Part shown: one piece after another, positions 1 through 9,034 of the stretch | How positions within the stretch are numbered: the stretch's first letter is position 1 | Layout of the letters: each line of letters opens with the position of its first letter | Source of the DNA: Gammaproteobacteria bacterium | GTDB taxonomy: Bacteria; Pseudomonadota; Gammaproteobacteria; SZUA-229 | Assembly (NCBI GenBank): GCA_015488885.1 | Contig: WFMW01000023.1 | Coordinates: 44,622-108,621, forward strand | DNA: 64,000 nt | Direction of reading: 5' to 3' | Position numbers and translations under genes: made by a program | The notes under the pieces: model-generated | Databases searched by the model: none | Seen by the model: the letters and a program-made list of their open reading frames with translations, nothing else | Told to the model about the DNA's origin: nothing

Positions 1-993
1 CTGCAAAGTGAGCACAAAACCGGGATTCCCGTCGAGATCTTCGGTACGCCCGACAATCCGCCCCGGCAGCTGACGCAGCAGCGCCTGCCGACAGCACAGA
101 AAGCCAAAATAGGGGCCACCGGCAGCCAGCGGCGCACCCAGCGGCTGACCATCACCACAGACGATGTCCGCACCTGTTTCTCCCCATTGCCCCGGTGGTT
201 TTAACACGCTCAGTAACAGCGGATTAACCACCGCGATAACCAGCATATTATTTTTATGTGCCCAGTCGGTTATTGCATCCACATCTTCCAGTTGCCCGAA
301 AAAGTTTGGCTGCCCGATCACCACCGCACTCATCGTCTCCCCGGCACAGGCTTCAAGCTGTGCCAGGTCGGTGCTACCGGTTTGCCTGTCGAAAGGAACA
401 TCAATCAACTCAATCTGCTGACCATGCACAATCGTGTGTGTCACTTTACGGTATACCGGATGCAGGTTTGTCGGCATCAATATCCGGGCCGGGGGGTTGG
501 AGGCAACCTTGCCCGCTTTTGCCGCACCCCCTCCTGAACGGATACGTTTGTCCGCACGTACCGCCATTAATACCGCTTCAGCCAGTGCCGAGGCACCGTC
601 ATACATGGAAGCATTGGAGACATCCATGGCGGTTAATGCAGTCATCATGCTCTGGTATTCATAGATAATCTGCAAAGTACCCTGCGAGGCTTCGGCCTGA
701 TACGGTGTGTAGGCGGTATAAAATTCACCACGTGCGCACAGTTCCCAGACGGCTGCCGGAATATGATGTTCATAGGCACCGGCACCGATAAAACACAAAG
801 CCGTTGAATTTTGCCGTGCACGCTGATGCAGCAAGCGGGAAACTTCCATTTCGGTTAAACCTTCCGGGATGGCGTTTAATGATCCGGCACGCAGACTATC
901 TGGAATTTCATCAAACAGGTTTTCAATTTCAGCAACACCGATAGCCTCAAGCATATCGGCAATTTCCTGTTCAGTATGCGGAATAAAAGGCAT
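1..993 (-). CDS. gcvPA: Glycine dehydrogenase (decarboxylating) subunit 1, partial
   Basis: This is the N-terminal half of the two-subunit form of glycine decarboxylase (P protein), which strips CO2 from glycine with pyridoxal phosphate and passes the aminomethyl group to lipoyl-GcvH. The frame stays open from an ATG at 993 to the window edge, giving 331 residues of an expected 440-460, so the C-terminus is cut off. It starts [11 protein letters not shown] and carries the family pattern [26 protein letters not shown] and, at the edge, GFVLTLQ. It begins 5 bp after gcvH and is the last visible gene of the gcvT-gcvH-gcvPA series. A gcvPB gene should follow outside the window. Confidence 0.95.
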   Translation of the reverse strand, partial: MPFIPHTEQEIADMLEAIGVAEIENLFDEIPDSLRAGSLNAIPEGLTEMEVSRLLHQRARQNSTALCFIGAGAYEHHIPAAVWELCARGEFYTAYTPYQAEASQGTLQIIYEYQSMMTALTAMDVSNASMYDGASALAEAVLMAVRADKRIRSGGGAAKAGKVASNPPARILMPTNLHPVYRKVTHTIVHGQQIELIDVPFDRQTGSTDLAQLEACAGETMSAVVIGQPNFFGQLEDVDAITDWAHKNNMLVIAVVNPLLLSVLKPPGQWGETGADIVCGDGQPLGAPLAAGGPYFGFLCCRQALLRQLPGRIVGRTEDLDGNPGFVLTLQ

Positions 994-998
994 AGGTG

Positions 999-1382
999 CT
1001 ATTCGTCCAGAATGGCTGCATACGCCTCTGCATCCATTAAATCATCCAGTTCATTGCCGGTAGGATTAACCTTGACCAGCCAGCCATCTTCATAAGGAGA
1101 CCGGTTGATGATTTCCGGCTCATCATTCAGGGCTTCATTGACTTCAATAATTTCACCACTGACAGGCATATAAACGTCAGATGCCGCTTTGACCGATTCC
1201 ACCACGCAGACCGCATCATCTGCCATTAACTCAGCCCCCGTTTCCGGGAGTTCAACAAACACCAGATCGCCCAGTGCTGCCTGTGCATGATCAGTAATGC
1301 CCAGCGTGAGCGTATTATCATCATTGACACGCACCCATTCATGCGATTTGCTATATTTTAATTCTGCAGGTATTTCACTCAT
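999..1382 (-). CDS. gcvH: Glycine cleavage system H protein
   Basis: This is the 127-residue lipoyl carrier that shuttles the aminomethyl intermediate between the P, T and L proteins of the glycine cleavage complex. The lipoylation motif ESVKAASD is at residues 62-69 with the modified lysine at K65, and the N-terminal KYSKSHEWV segment is typical. Length is normal for the family. It lies 98 bp downstream of gcvT and 5 bp upstream of gcvPA on the same strand, so the three are very probably cotranscribed. No glycine riboswitch is visible upstream of the gcv genes. Confidence 0.97.
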   Translation of the reverse strand: MSEIPAELKYSKSHEWVRVNDDNTLTLGITDHAQAALGDLVFVELPETGAELMADDAVCVVESVKAASDVYMPVSGEIIEVNEALNDEPEIINRSPYEDGWLVKVNPTGNELDDLMDAEAYAAILDE

Positions 1383-1480
1383 CAGTTATGCCCCTTAATA
1401 CAGGTTATGGATACAGATTATGGATTGTTATCATTTGCAGACAGACACATATCCCGCGTTGTTTGATATATCGTTGCTGT

Positions 1481-2590
1481 TTATACGGCCTGCCCGTCCC
1501 GAACAAAAACCGGCTTCACCACACGCGCAGGTAATAATTTACCGCGAATATCAACCTCACAATATTCCCCGGTGGCGGCTGGAACGCGTGCCAGTGCAAT
1601 CGATTTTTTTAATGTTGGCGAAAACGTCCCGCTGGTTACTTCACCTTTGCCCAGTGGATGACCCGCATTATCCTTTGCCAGCACCGATTGATGGGCACGC
1701 AATACGCCGCGCTGTTCAAGCGCCAGCCCCACCAGTTTCTGTTTGACGCCAGCGGCTTGTTCCGCCTGCAATGCCCGGCGGCCAATAAAATCTCTGTCCT
1801 CAGGCTGCCAGCTGATCGTCCAGCCCAGGCCGGAAATCAATGGCGACGTGGTTTCTGTCATATCCGAACCGTACAGGTTCATTCCGGCCTCAAGGCGGAG
1901 TGTATCCCGCGCACCCAGACCACAGGGTTTAACCCCTGCTGCCAGTAATTTATCCCACAAAATACCGGCCTCACCAGCAGGTAACATCACTTCAAACCCG
2001 TCTTCACCGGTATAGCCCGTGCGTCCTACAAACCATTCCCCACTGTCCACACCATAAAATCGCGCTAATGGTCTGGCTGCCGCTGCCACATCTGGCGGTA
2101 AAACTGACAACGCCTGCTCACGGGCATTTGGCCCCTGTACGGCAATCATGGCAAGGTCGGCACGTTCGTTAACCTCGACACCAAAAGCGGCCGCCTGTTG
2201 TGTCAACCAGGCAAGATCTTTTTCACGGGTGGCAGCATTCACCACCATACGATACCAGCTATTGTGCATATAATAGACAATCAGGTCATCAATCACCCCG
2301 CCCGCATCATTCAACATACAGCTATACAGTGCCTTACCTGGCTGTTTGAGCCTGGCCACATCATTGGCCAGCAAATAGCGTAAAAAACCGGTGACTGAAT
2401 CACCGCTCAGATCAACGATAACCATATGAGAAACATCAAACATGCCGGCATCGTGTCTTACCAGCTGATGCTCCGCAATTTGCGAACCATAATTAACCGG
2501 CATCTGCCAACCGGCAAAATCCACCATTTTGCCACCACTGGCCCGATGTTTGTCAAACAGAACTGTTTGCTGACTCATTTTCTTACTCAT
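1481..2590 (-). CDS. gcvT: Aminomethyltransferase (glycine cleavage T protein)
   Basis: T protein of the glycine cleavage system: it releases ammonia from the aminomethyl group on GcvH and forms 5,10-methylene-tetrahydrofolate. The 369-residue length is normal. Family motifs include VDFAGWQMPVNYG near the N-terminus, GGVIDDLIVYY around residue 95 with the catalytic aspartate, and GRTGYTGEDGFEV around residue 210. Two in-frame ATGs (codons 1 and 5) compete as the start and neither has a strong Shine-Dalgarno sequence. It follows ubiI after 100 bp, the same order as in E. coli. Confidence 0.96.
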   Translation of the reverse strand: MSKKMSQQTVLFDKHRASGGKMVDFAGWQMPVNYGSQIAEHQLVRHDAGMFDVSHMVIVDLSGDSVTGFLRYLLANDVARLKQPGKALYSCMLNDAGGVIDDLIVYYMHNSWYRMVVNAATREKDLAWLTQQAAAFGVEVNERADLAMIAVQGPNAREQALSVLPPDVAAAARPLARFYGVDSGEWFVGRTGYTGEDGFEVMLPAGEAGILWDKLLAAGVKPCGLGARDTLRLEAGMNLYGSDMTETTSPLISGLGWTISWQPEDRDFIGRRALQAEQAAGVKQKLVGLALEQRGVLRAHQSVLAKDNAGHPLGKGEVTSGTFSPTLKKSIALARVPAATGEYCEVDIRGKLLPARVVKPVFVRDGQAV

Positions 2591-2690
2591 AAAAATTAAT
2601 ATTACTATAAAAACGGGGCGATAAATAAAGCGGCGAATTTTACACGCATTGATGATTGAGCACTAAATTTAATTTTTTATCAATGATTGC

Positions 2691-3944
2691 TTACGCACCC
2701 AGCGCGTGCTGAATAAAACGATTTTTTATTATCGGTAGATGGTCAACCAGATTCAGCCCGGCATTTCTGACTTCTGCCAGCACGGGGTTGTTCTGCCCGA
2801 ACAAAATTTTAAAACCGGTCATGGCATTTTCCATCAGGCGGTTATCCAGTTTACGCTGGCGCTGGTATTTCAACAGTGTATGCAATGCGTTCCACTGCCG
2901 ACCGGCGGCTTTTGCCTGAGTCATCACTTCAGCCAGACAAAGCGCGTCAGCAATCCCCAGATTAGCGCCCTGTCCGGCCAGTGGGTGAATGGTATGCGCG
3001 GCATCACCGATTAAAGCCAGCCCCGGCTTCACATAGTCTTTCACATGGCCATGCCCCAGAGGAAACAGCTTACGTTCACTGACCGCAAGTATGTCACCCA
3101 GTTTATATTCACTGGCCTTAGCCAGCGCCTGCATAAAGGCACTGTCATCGAGTGCCAGCATTGCCTGTGCCTCGGCATCATCCAGTGACCAGACAATGGA
3201 ACTTTGGTGGTTAAACAGGGGCAAAAAAGCCAGTGGCCCCGAGGGCATAAAACATTGCCATGCCGTCTGCTGATGAGGGTATTGCGTTGCTACCGCACAG
3301 ACCAGCCCCTGCTGCTGATAACTATGCTGCACCGGCTTAAAGCCAGCGACTTTACGCACACTGGAGCGTGCCCCATCCGCACCAACCAGCAAACGGGTCG
3401 ATAAGGTCAGCGTAGCGGTGGCATTGTCATCACGTAAACGAACGGCATACTGCGCATGGACTGGACTGCCGTCATTGGCTGAATCATCTATCACTGGCGT
3501 CATCGCAAGAATTTCTGCTGGATGATAACAATGAATATTTTCTGCCCGGTGTAAATTTTCCCATAGTGCCTGTACCAGTACACTGTTTTCAATAATACAG
3601 CCCAGTTCAGCCAGACCCGGCTCGGCGCTATCGAACTGAATTTGTCCGAGACCGGTCGTGTCCCAGACAAACATCTTTTCATAGGCACAGAAACGCTGTT
3701 GCAGATATGGCCAGACACCCGCCGATTGGTAGAAAGCGACAGCGCGGGGATTAATCGCCGAAACGCGCAAGTCGGTCTGGTCATTTTCCGGCACCGGCAT
3801 GGCCGCCGCCTGCTCAACCACGGCAACGGAAAATTCGGTATTCGCCAGCGCATTCGCCAGACTCAGACCAACAATGCCACCGCCGACGATAATAATATCG
3901 ACAGACTGATCAGCCTGCTGCCCGGTCTGCTGTGAAGGTTTCAT
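2691..3944 (-). CDS. ubiI: FAD-dependent ubiquinone biosynthesis hydroxylase (UbiI/VisC type)
   Basis: A 417-residue flavoprotein monooxygenase of the UbiH/UbiF/VisC family. These enzymes hydroxylate the polyprenyl-phenol ring during aerobic ubiquinone synthesis. A Rossmann GGGIVG motif is at residues 21-26, a DG motif (VGADGARSSVRK) in the middle, and the ribityl-binding GDAAHTIHPLAGQG starts at residue 313. It overlaps the upstream ubiH by 4 bp (ATGA), so translation is probably coupled. Position between ubiH and gcvT matches E. coli ubiI (C5 hydroxylase). Paralogues are similar enough that ring-position specificity is inferred from synteny. Confidence 0.9.
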   Translation of the reverse strand: MKPSQQTGQQADQSVDIIIVGGGIVGLSLANALANTEFSVAVVEQAAAMPVPENDQTDLRVSAINPRAVAFYQSAGVWPYLQQRFCAYEKMFVWDTTGLGQIQFDSAEPGLAELGCIIENSVLVQALWENLHRAENIHCYHPAEILAMTPVIDDSANDGSPVHAQYAVRLRDDNATATLTLSTRLLVGADGARSSVRKVAGFKPVQHSYQQQGLVCAVATQYPHQQTAWQCFMPSGPLAFLPLFNHQSSIVWSLDDAEAQAMLALDDSAFMQALAKASEYKLGDILAVSERKLFPLGHGHVKDYVKPGLALIGDAAHTIHPLAGQGANLGIADALCLAEVMTQAKAAGRQWNALHTLLKYQRQRKLDNRLMENAMTGFKILFGQNNPVLAEVRNAGLNLVDHLPIIKNRFIQHALGA

Positions 3945-5227
3945 AATGACAGCCCCCGCGCCAGTCGTGAACGCCGGCCACTTAAACCCATGCTCTGTCT
4001 GGCCAGTACATGTTTGAGCGGCGGCATGATATCCACCAGCTGTAACCCGGCGGAACGGCAGTGCGCCAGCGGCGCAAAGGATGTGGAAAATACTTTCACC
4101 AGCGTATCGGTAAACCGGTAGACACGGTGAATATCTTTCTCACGCAAGGCAACATAGCGATCCAATACAACACTGGCTCCCATATCCTTATGGTGGCGGT
4201 GTGCGTCACACAATAATTCTGCCAGCAGGGCAATATCACGCAGGGCCAGATTGAAGCCCTGCCCGGCAACCGGATGCAGCGTATGCGCGGCATTACCGAC
4301 AATCACCACGCGTCCATGCACAAACCGGGTTGCCTCCTGTAATATCAGCGGATACAACTGACGCTTGCCGACTTTTTTGAATTCGCCCAGGCGAAAACCA
4401 AAAACCTGCTGTAATTGTTGTAAAAAATCAGCATCCGCCAGTGATGAGATATATTTGGCCTGTTTATCCGTCATTGTCCACACCAGCGAACAACGGTTGT
4501 CCCGCATGGGCAAAAAGGCCACCGGACCGTTTTCAGTAAAGCGCTCATAGGCGACATTATGGTGTGGCAGTCCGGGGGTAATATTGGTGACCAAAGCAGT
4601 CTGCTGATAATCCTGACAGCTATCACCAATATTTAACTGTTGTTTCACCTGAGAGTGCTGGCCATCAGCCGCAACCAGCACGCGGGCATCAAGGGTTTTT
4701 CTGCCAGTTTCTGTTTCCAGCGTTAAGTAAACGCGGTTATCTTTTTCTTCAAGCGGATACCGTTCTTCAAGTAGCGGGTCTTCAAATAACAGGCTGGCCG
4801 GACAATAAAGCTGTACCGTCTTCAGAGTGGCGATTTTTTGATACAGCTTCTCACCCAGAAAACGGTTCTCTGCCACATAGCCTAAAGCTTCAACCTTTTC
4901 TTCATCGGCATGTAAACGACTGACCCCGAAATGACCACGGTCGGAAATATGAATATGAGCAATGGGTTCTGCCTGTGACTGAATCGCCGACCATAAACCC
5001 ATGCTTTCGAGAATCTGACGACTGCCCCAGGAAAGCGCAACCGTCCGGTCATCGTAACAGGGTTGCTGTTGGGTATTGAGCGGGTAAGCTTCAATAACAG
5101 CAACCGAGATATTCTGCTCACCCAGAACACAGGCCAGGCTGGCACCAACCAGACCGCCACCAATAATAACCACATCATAATGACTGTGAGCCGGATCAGC
5201 AGTAGCATTCATTTGTTGTGTGGACAT
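3941..5227 (-). CDS. ubiH: 2-octaprenyl-6-methoxyphenyl hydroxylase
   Basis: Second FAD-dependent hydroxylase of ubiquinone synthesis (C1 hydroxylation in the E. coli scheme), 428 residues. It has the dinucleotide-binding GGGLVG at residues 23-28, VAADGQHSQVK in the centre, and GNAAHTLHPVAGQG from residue 311. The asparagine in GNAAH instead of GDAAH is what E. coli UbiH also has, and supports the UbiH assignment over UbiI/UbiF. It overlaps ubiI by 4 bp and sits 4 bp after pepP, so pepP-ubiH-ubiI form a tight transcriptional unit. Confidence 0.92.
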   Translation of the reverse strand: MSTQQMNATADPAHSHYDVVIIGGGLVGASLACVLGEQNISVAVIEAYPLNTQQQPCYDDRTVALSWGSRQILESMGLWSAIQSQAEPIAHIHISDRGHFGVSRLHADEEKVEALGYVAENRFLGEKLYQKIATLKTVQLYCPASLLFEDPLLEERYPLEEKDNRVYLTLETETGRKTLDARVLVAADGQHSQVKQQLNIGDSCQDYQQTALVTNITPGLPHHNVAYERFTENGPVAFLPMRDNRCSLVWTMTDKQAKYISSLADADFLQQLQQVFGFRLGEFKKVGKRQLYPLILQEATRFVHGRVVIVGNAAHTLHPVAGQGFNLALRDIALLAELLCDAHRHHKDMGASVVLDRYVALREKDIHRVYRFTDTLVKVFSTSFAPLAHCRSAGLQLVDIMPPLKHVLARQSMGLSGRRSRLARGLSL

Positions 5228-5231
5228 CGGG

Positions 5232-6533
5232 TTAAGCTGCCATCACGGTTTCAATTTCTTCGCAACTGCGCGGCAGGCCTTTGCTCAGCAGGTCATTACC
5301 GTCACGTGTCACCACAATATCATCTTCAATACGCACGCCAATATTCCACCAGCGTCTGGCACCGCGTGAACCGGCAGGGATATACAGACCCGGTTCCACG
5401 GTTAACACCATACCCGGTTCCAGCAAACGCCACTTCTCGGCAACTTTATAATCGCCGACATCATGTACATCCATCCCCAGCCAGTGGCCGGTACGATGCA
5501 TAAAATATTTGCGGTATTTTTCCTCTTTAATCAACTGGGTGACCTTACCTTTAAGCAGCCCCAGCTCGACCATGCCACGGGTTAATACTTTCACCGCTGC
5601 CCGGTGTGGATCATTCCAGTGGTTACCCGGTTTCACCTGTTTAATCGCCGCCTCCTGAGCCTGCAAAACCAGTTCATAAATTTCTCGCTGTGGCGCAGTA
5701 AATCGCCCGTTCACCGGAAACGTCCGGGTAATATCTGCCGCATAACCCTCATATTCCGCCCCGGCATCAATCAATACCATGGTTTTATCCTGTAGTAGCT
5801 GATTATTCTCGGTGTAATGCAAAATGCAGGCATTTTCACCCCCGCCGACAATAGACGGGTAGGCCCAGCCAGCGCCGTTTTTCTTGAATGCATATAAAAA
5901 TTCCGCTTCCAGTGCGTTTTCCGCCATACCCGGTTTGCATTGCCGCATGGCAGCGATATGCGCCTGCACAGAAATTTTTGCTGCCTTGCGCATCAGGCTG
6001 ATTTCAGCCCGGCTTTTAAACAGGCGCATATCATGCAACAGGTATTCCAGCGACACAAATTCGTGAGGCGCACAGGCACCACGACGCGACTGCTGACGTA
6101 TATTATTCACACATTTCATCACCAGATTATCAAATTCCGGGCGCAAACCCATGGTGTAATACACCTTTTCACAATGCCCCATCATGGCGGGCAGACGCTC
6201 TTCAAATTCCTCTGTCACAAAGGCTTCATCCGCCGCAAAATATTCAATTGCCCCTTCCGGGCCAAAGCGCCGACCATGCCAGGTCTCTTTTAACTTATCG
6301 CGCTGACGACAGAACATGACAAACTGCCCCTGTTTGCGTCCGGGCAACAAAACGATGATCGCTTCCGGTTCATTAAACCCGCTAAGATAACGAAAATCAC
6401 TATCCTGACGAAAATCATACTCTACATCGCGATTTCTAATCTGCAGACTGGCAGCCGGTAAAATTGCCACCGAATTTTCACCCATCATTTGCATCAACTG
6501 TTTACGACGCTGGGCGTGTATTTTTATATTCAC
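5232..6533 (-). CDS. pepP: Xaa-Pro aminopeptidase (aminopeptidase P)
   Basis: Cytoplasmic manganese metallopeptidase that removes N-terminal residues preceding proline. The 433 residues show an N-terminal creatinase-like domain and a C-terminal pita-bread domain. The five metal ligands are all present: D256 and D267 (LIDAGAEYEGYAADITR), H350 (HRTGHWLGMDVHD), E380 (TVEPGLYIP) and E403 (GVRIEDD). It is followed 4 bp later by ubiH and preceded by a 226-bp repeat-containing gap and ygfB, the same neighbourhood as E. coli pepP. Confidence 0.96.
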   Translation of the reverse strand: MNIKIHAQRRKQLMQMMGENSVAILPAASLQIRNRDVEYDFRQDSDFRYLSGFNEPEAIIVLLPGRKQGQFVMFCRQRDKLKETWHGRRFGPEGAIEYFAADEAFVTEEFEERLPAMMGHCEKVYYTMGLRPEFDNLVMKCVNNIRQQSRRGACAPHEFVSLEYLLHDMRLFKSRAEISLMRKAAKISVQAHIAAMRQCKPGMAENALEAEFLYAFKKNGAGWAYPSIVGGGENACILHYTENNQLLQDKTMVLIDAGAEYEGYAADITRTFPVNGRFTAPQREIYELVLQAQEAAIKQVKPGNHWNDPHRAAVKVLTRGMVELGLLKGKVTQLIKEEKYRKYFMHRTGHWLGMDVHDVGDYKVAEKWRLLEPGMVLTVEPGLYIPAGSRGARRWWNIGVRIEDDIVVTRDGNDLLSKGLPRSCEEIETVMAA

Positions 6534-6565
6534 TCAATTATTCCGGTTATTTTTCAGATTATTAT

Positions 6566-6743
6566 GGATGCGGATGTCAAGCACACATGGATGTAGGCAC
6601 AGCGTGTCATGAATATACACCTTTTTTCATTTCTGAGGCGGATGAAGCAGGTTTATTCAGAACCGTCAGCCGCAGGGATGCGGATGTCGAGCGTACATGG
6701 ATGTATGCATAACGTGTCATGAATAAACCTGCTTCATCCGCCT
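6566..6743. repeat. Direct repeat pair with 24-bp inverted repeat between ygfB and pepP
   Basis: Two 50-bp direct copies, 6566-6615 and 6676-6725, differ at about six positions; both contain GATGTC, ACATGGATGTA and CGTGTCATGAATA. A perfect 24-bp inverted repeat (6636-6659 against 6720-6743; core GGCGGATGAAGCAGG) overlaps the second copy. The arrangement resembles dispersed repetitive extragenic elements seen between gammaproteobacterial genes. It occupies most of the spacer inside the ygfB-pepP transcript and could form an mRNA hairpin. Confidence 0.8.
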
Positions 6744-6759
6744 TGAAAACGCCATAAAA

Positions 6760-7341
6760 TTAATGCAATGTCTGTGATGTCTGTATGGGTTGCAATTCTT
6801 CATAAATCAATAACACCCCCATACGGACATATTCCACCACCTCCATAAACGCGACTTCATCCTCCTCCCTTGAACTCTCTTCTTCATCATCGTCCAGCGA
6901 ATCCTGCCCGATACGGGAAGTTTCGACAATATCCTGAATTAACTCACTGGTATCCTCGGGTAAAACGGTATCCTGTTTAATGCCGCCAGCTGCCAGCCCA
7001 TACACATACCCCTGACACCACAGGCTCAGCGCCTCAACCCGCTCTTCCAGCGGTTCATCTTCATCGGGCAGAAACAGATCAAGCCCCGCATCACTACTGT
7101 TCATCTGACTAATCGTTAACTGATAAATCTGCATTAACTGCGCGGCCGCCGCTTTAAGCGCCGAACTTGACTGCCCCTCTGCCTGCTCACCCAAAACATG
7201 TAATAACCACTGAGGTGCTTCAACCGAACCACTGGCACACAACATCCCGCACAGCGCACCATGTGATTCAATGGCACTCATCGTAGCATCCACCTGAAAT
7301 AATAGATCTTCCAGCCCGACTATATCCGCAAATTCATTCAT
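6760..7341 (-). CDS. ygfB: UPF0149 family protein (YgfB)
   Basis: 193-residue acidic protein of the UPF0149/YecA-like family. Typical segments are SAIESHGALCGMLCASG near the N-terminus and LSLWCQGYVYGLAAGG around residue 110, followed by a very acidic DDDEEESSREEDE stretch. The start ATG has AAAGAG 8 bp upstream. It is first in the ygfB-pepP-ubiH-ubiI order and divergent from the zapA side, as in E. coli. In Pseudomonas aeruginosa YgfB has been linked to control of the AmpC/AmpDh3 system; nothing here shows whether that applies. Confidence 0.9.
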   Translation of the reverse strand: MNEFADIVGLEDLLFQVDATMSAIESHGALCGMLCASGSVEAPQWLLHVLGEQAEGQSSSALKAAAAQLMQIYQLTISQMNSSDAGLDLFLPDEDEPLEERVEALSLWCQGYVYGLAAGGIKQDTVLPEDTSELIQDIVETSRIGQDSLDDDEEESSREEDEVAFMEVVEYVRMGVLLIYEELQPIQTSQTLH

Positions 7342-7443
7342 TATTAAACTCTTTAAATTGATGGCACCAAGTTTAACAAACCTTTCTACTGGACTGAAAT
7401 TAAAAATTCTGCAAAATAATTCTAATAAAACAGCATATTAAAT

Positions 7444-7479
7444 TTGACCACTGCCCATTCACGTTCTACTATTAAGCCT
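7444..7479 (+). promoter_or_regulatory. Sigma-70 type promoter upstream of the small coiled-coil gene
   Basis: TTGACC at 7444-7449 and TACTAT at 7467-7472 are separated by exactly 17 bp, which predicts transcription from about 7479, 33 bp before the start codon at 7512. It lies in the 170-bp divergent gap facing ygfB. Confidence 0.55.
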
Positions 7480-7511
7480 ATGAGCAGACTATTTGTGAAA
7501 TAATTATAAAA

Positions 7512-7703
7512 ATGAACAAGCTTGAGCAACAGGTGAATACTTTACTGGAACTGTGTAAGCGCCTGAGTAAAGAGAATAATGATTTACGCGCACAGATTAA
7601 TCACCTTAATCATGAACGTGCCGCGCTGGTAGAACAGAAAGCCACAGTTCGCACCCAGGTTGAATCAATGATTACCCGACTGCGGTCAATGGAGAACGTT
7701 TAA
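7512..7703 (+). CDS. Small coiled-coil protein, TIGR02449 family (ZapB-like)
   Basis: 63-residue, highly charged, heptad-patterned protein (LLELCKRLSKENNDLRAQ and so on) that is predicted to be one continuous coiled coil. Small proteins of this type (TIGR02449) are habitually encoded just upstream of zapA in gammaproteobacteria. Size, coiled coil and neighbour suggest a division-associated role like ZapB, but that is inference from context. It is followed by zapA after 130 bp on the same strand. Confidence 0.75.
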   Translation: MNKLEQQVNTLLELCKRLSKENNDLRAQINHLNHERAALVEQKATVRTQVESMITRLRSMENV

Positions 7704-7732
7704 CCCCATATCAACCTGGATATTTCATGGAA

Positions 7733-7761
7733 TTGACATACCTGTTTTTTTGCTAAATTAA
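7733..7761 (+). promoter_or_regulatory. Possible zapA promoter
   Basis: A perfect -35 hexamer TTGACA is at 7733-7738. The matching -10 is poor: TAAATT at a 15-bp spacing or AATTAA at 17 bp. It is placed about 75-95 bp before the zapA start, so it could give zapA its own transcript. Confidence 0.35.
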
Positions 7762-7833
7762 AGATTTCAGTATATGCCTGTCGGTAATTTCGGTATAAAC
7801 TAAACCCGTCACTCATTGTTTGCGGACTATTGT

Positions 7834-8133
7834 ATGAGCAAATCTGAATCTTTAACCATTAATATTATGAGCAAGGATTATCGGGTAGCCTGCCCTGCGG
7901 AAGAAATTGAAACCTTAAAGGCTTCTGCACAGCTATTAAACGATAAACTACAGGCCATCAAAGCAAAGGGGTCGGTTATTGGCACGGAGCGCATAGCAAT
8001 TATGGCAGCGTTGAACATGAGCCATGACGTTCTTCTTGGTGAATCATTACAGCAAACGCATAATGATTTAAACCAGCGAATTGAAATATTATCCAGTCGC
8101 ATCGAAGACTCCATGCGTGAAATAAATATTTAG
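7834..8133 (+). CDS. zapA: Cell division protein ZapA
   Basis: 99-residue FtsZ-binding protein that bundles protofilaments at the division ring. It has the ZapA pattern: a short beta-hairpin (ESLTINIMSKDYRVACPAEE), then a helix (LKASAQLLNDKLQAIK), GTERIAIMAALNMSHD and a C-terminal coiled coil. The ATG at 7834 was chosen because it gives the standard MSKSESLTINI start; an upstream in-frame TTG would only add six residues. It sits directly upstream of 6S RNA and ygfA, the conserved gammaproteobacterial order. Confidence 0.93.
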   Translation: MSKSESLTINIMSKDYRVACPAEEIETLKASAQLLNDKLQAIKAKGSVIGTERIAIMAALNMSHDVLLGESLQQTHNDLNQRIEILSSRIEDSMREINI

Positions 8134-8220
8134 CTACACAGTTATACTCTTCAATCATAACGTCATGTAGCGTTAAAACAGCTGTAATATTGCAGGCTAC
8201 TAACATGCAGCAATTTGCAG

Positions 8221-8226
8221 TACAAT
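8221..8226 (+). promoter_or_regulatory. 6S RNA -10 element
   Basis: TACAAT ends 6 bp before the 5' end inferred from the 6S RNA closing stem (8233), exactly where a sigma-70 -10 hexamer should be. No good -35 is visible 16-18 bp further upstream. Confidence 0.5.
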
Positions 8227-8232
8227 GGTTAT

Positions 8233-8421
8233 GGTGTTTCTGGGGTGTACGCAAGCAACCTGTATAATCCCTTGAGCCTTATATACTGACTACGGAAGCT
8301 GGTCTGTTGAATTTGTGTGCGATACCGCCTCGGCGGGAGGCCTGACGATTCATCGCTGGTTTCCAACCTGGACCATATCGGTTCGAGGTGGGCAGTATTG
8401 CTGCGGCACTCCGGTAACACC
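8233..8421 (+). ncRNA. ssrS: 6S RNA
   Basis: 6S RNA mimics an open promoter and sequesters sigma-70 RNA polymerase in stationary phase. The roughly 189-nt length is close to the 184 nt of E. coli. The ends pair as a closing stem (GGTGTTTCTGGGGTG at 8233 against CACTCCGGTAACACC ending at 8421). The 5' arm contains ACGCAAGC and, after a gap, CCCTTGAGCC, matching the conserved E. coli region with CGCAAGC and CCCTGAGCC. The position between zapA and ygfA is the canonical one. Exact ends are estimated from the stem. Confidence 0.92.
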
Positions 8422-8452
8422 TTTTATTTACCCGACTTCACCATTCTACATT

Positions 8453-9034
8453 GTGTCCACAGCTGCCAGTATACGACAACAAAAGCGACAACAACGGCGT
8501 GCATTGTCTCCGCAGTTACAGATCAGACATGCGATACAATTAAACAGACAACTGGTAAAACTTGCCGCATATCGTCGTAGTAAACATATTGCCTGTTATC
8601 TGGCCAACGATAGTGAAATCAGCCCGCACAAAATTATTGAACATGCCTGGCAGCAAAATAAAACCATCTACCTGCCCGTGCTGGCGCCCTTACAGAAAAC
8701 CCTGTATTTTGCCCCCTACACACCGTACTGTGGTTTAACTGGCAACCGTTTCAATATTAATGAACCTGATTGCCACCCCTCTAAATGGCGCCGCGCATGG
8801 CAACTTGACCTGCTTTTATTACCGTTAGTTGCCTTTGATATACACAAAAACCGCATCGGCATGGGCGGTGGCTATTATGACCGTACGCTAAGCTATCTCA
8901 ACCGGCATACTTTATGGAAGAAACCTCGCCTGATAGGACTGGCGCATGAAATACAAAAAAGTGATAAATTACCCGTACAACAGTGGGATATACCGCTAAA
9001 CATGGTTGTAACAGATAAGAAAATATACACATAA
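8453..9034 (+). CDS. ygfA: 5-formyltetrahydrofolate cyclo-ligase
   Basis: Converts 5-formyl-THF to 5,10-methenyl-THF using ATP. Family hallmarks are the N-terminal RQQKRQQRRALSP, LPVLAP, and the C-terminal GMGGGYYDRTL with LPVQQWDIPL. No ATG precedes the conserved region; GTG at 8453 gives 193 residues, close to the usual 180-200, and avoids the 6S RNA. A weak ribosome-binding site fits processing from the 6S-ygfA cotranscript known in E. coli. The region just after the stop resembles an end of the repeat element described at 24003. Confidence 0.9.
   Translation: MSTAASIRQQKRQQRRALSPQLQIRHAIQLNRQLVKLAAYRRSKHIACYLANDSEISPHKIIEHAWQQNKTIYLPVLAPLQKTLYFAPYTPYCGLTGNRFNINEPDCHPSKWRRAWQLDLLLLPLVAFDIHKNRIGMGGGYYDRTLSYLNRHTLWKKPRLIGLAHEIQKSDKLPVQQWDIPLNMVVTDKKIYT

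Noticed and set aside
1383..2690. Glycine riboswitch ahead of gcvT
   Set aside because: The gcvT upstream gap is 100 bp and has no paired glycine aptamer cores; gcvT probably follows ubiI in one transcript.
8315..8452. N-terminal extension of 5-formyl-THF cyclo-ligase
   Set aside because: The open frame upstream of 8453 lies inside 6S RNA and does not resemble the enzyme family.
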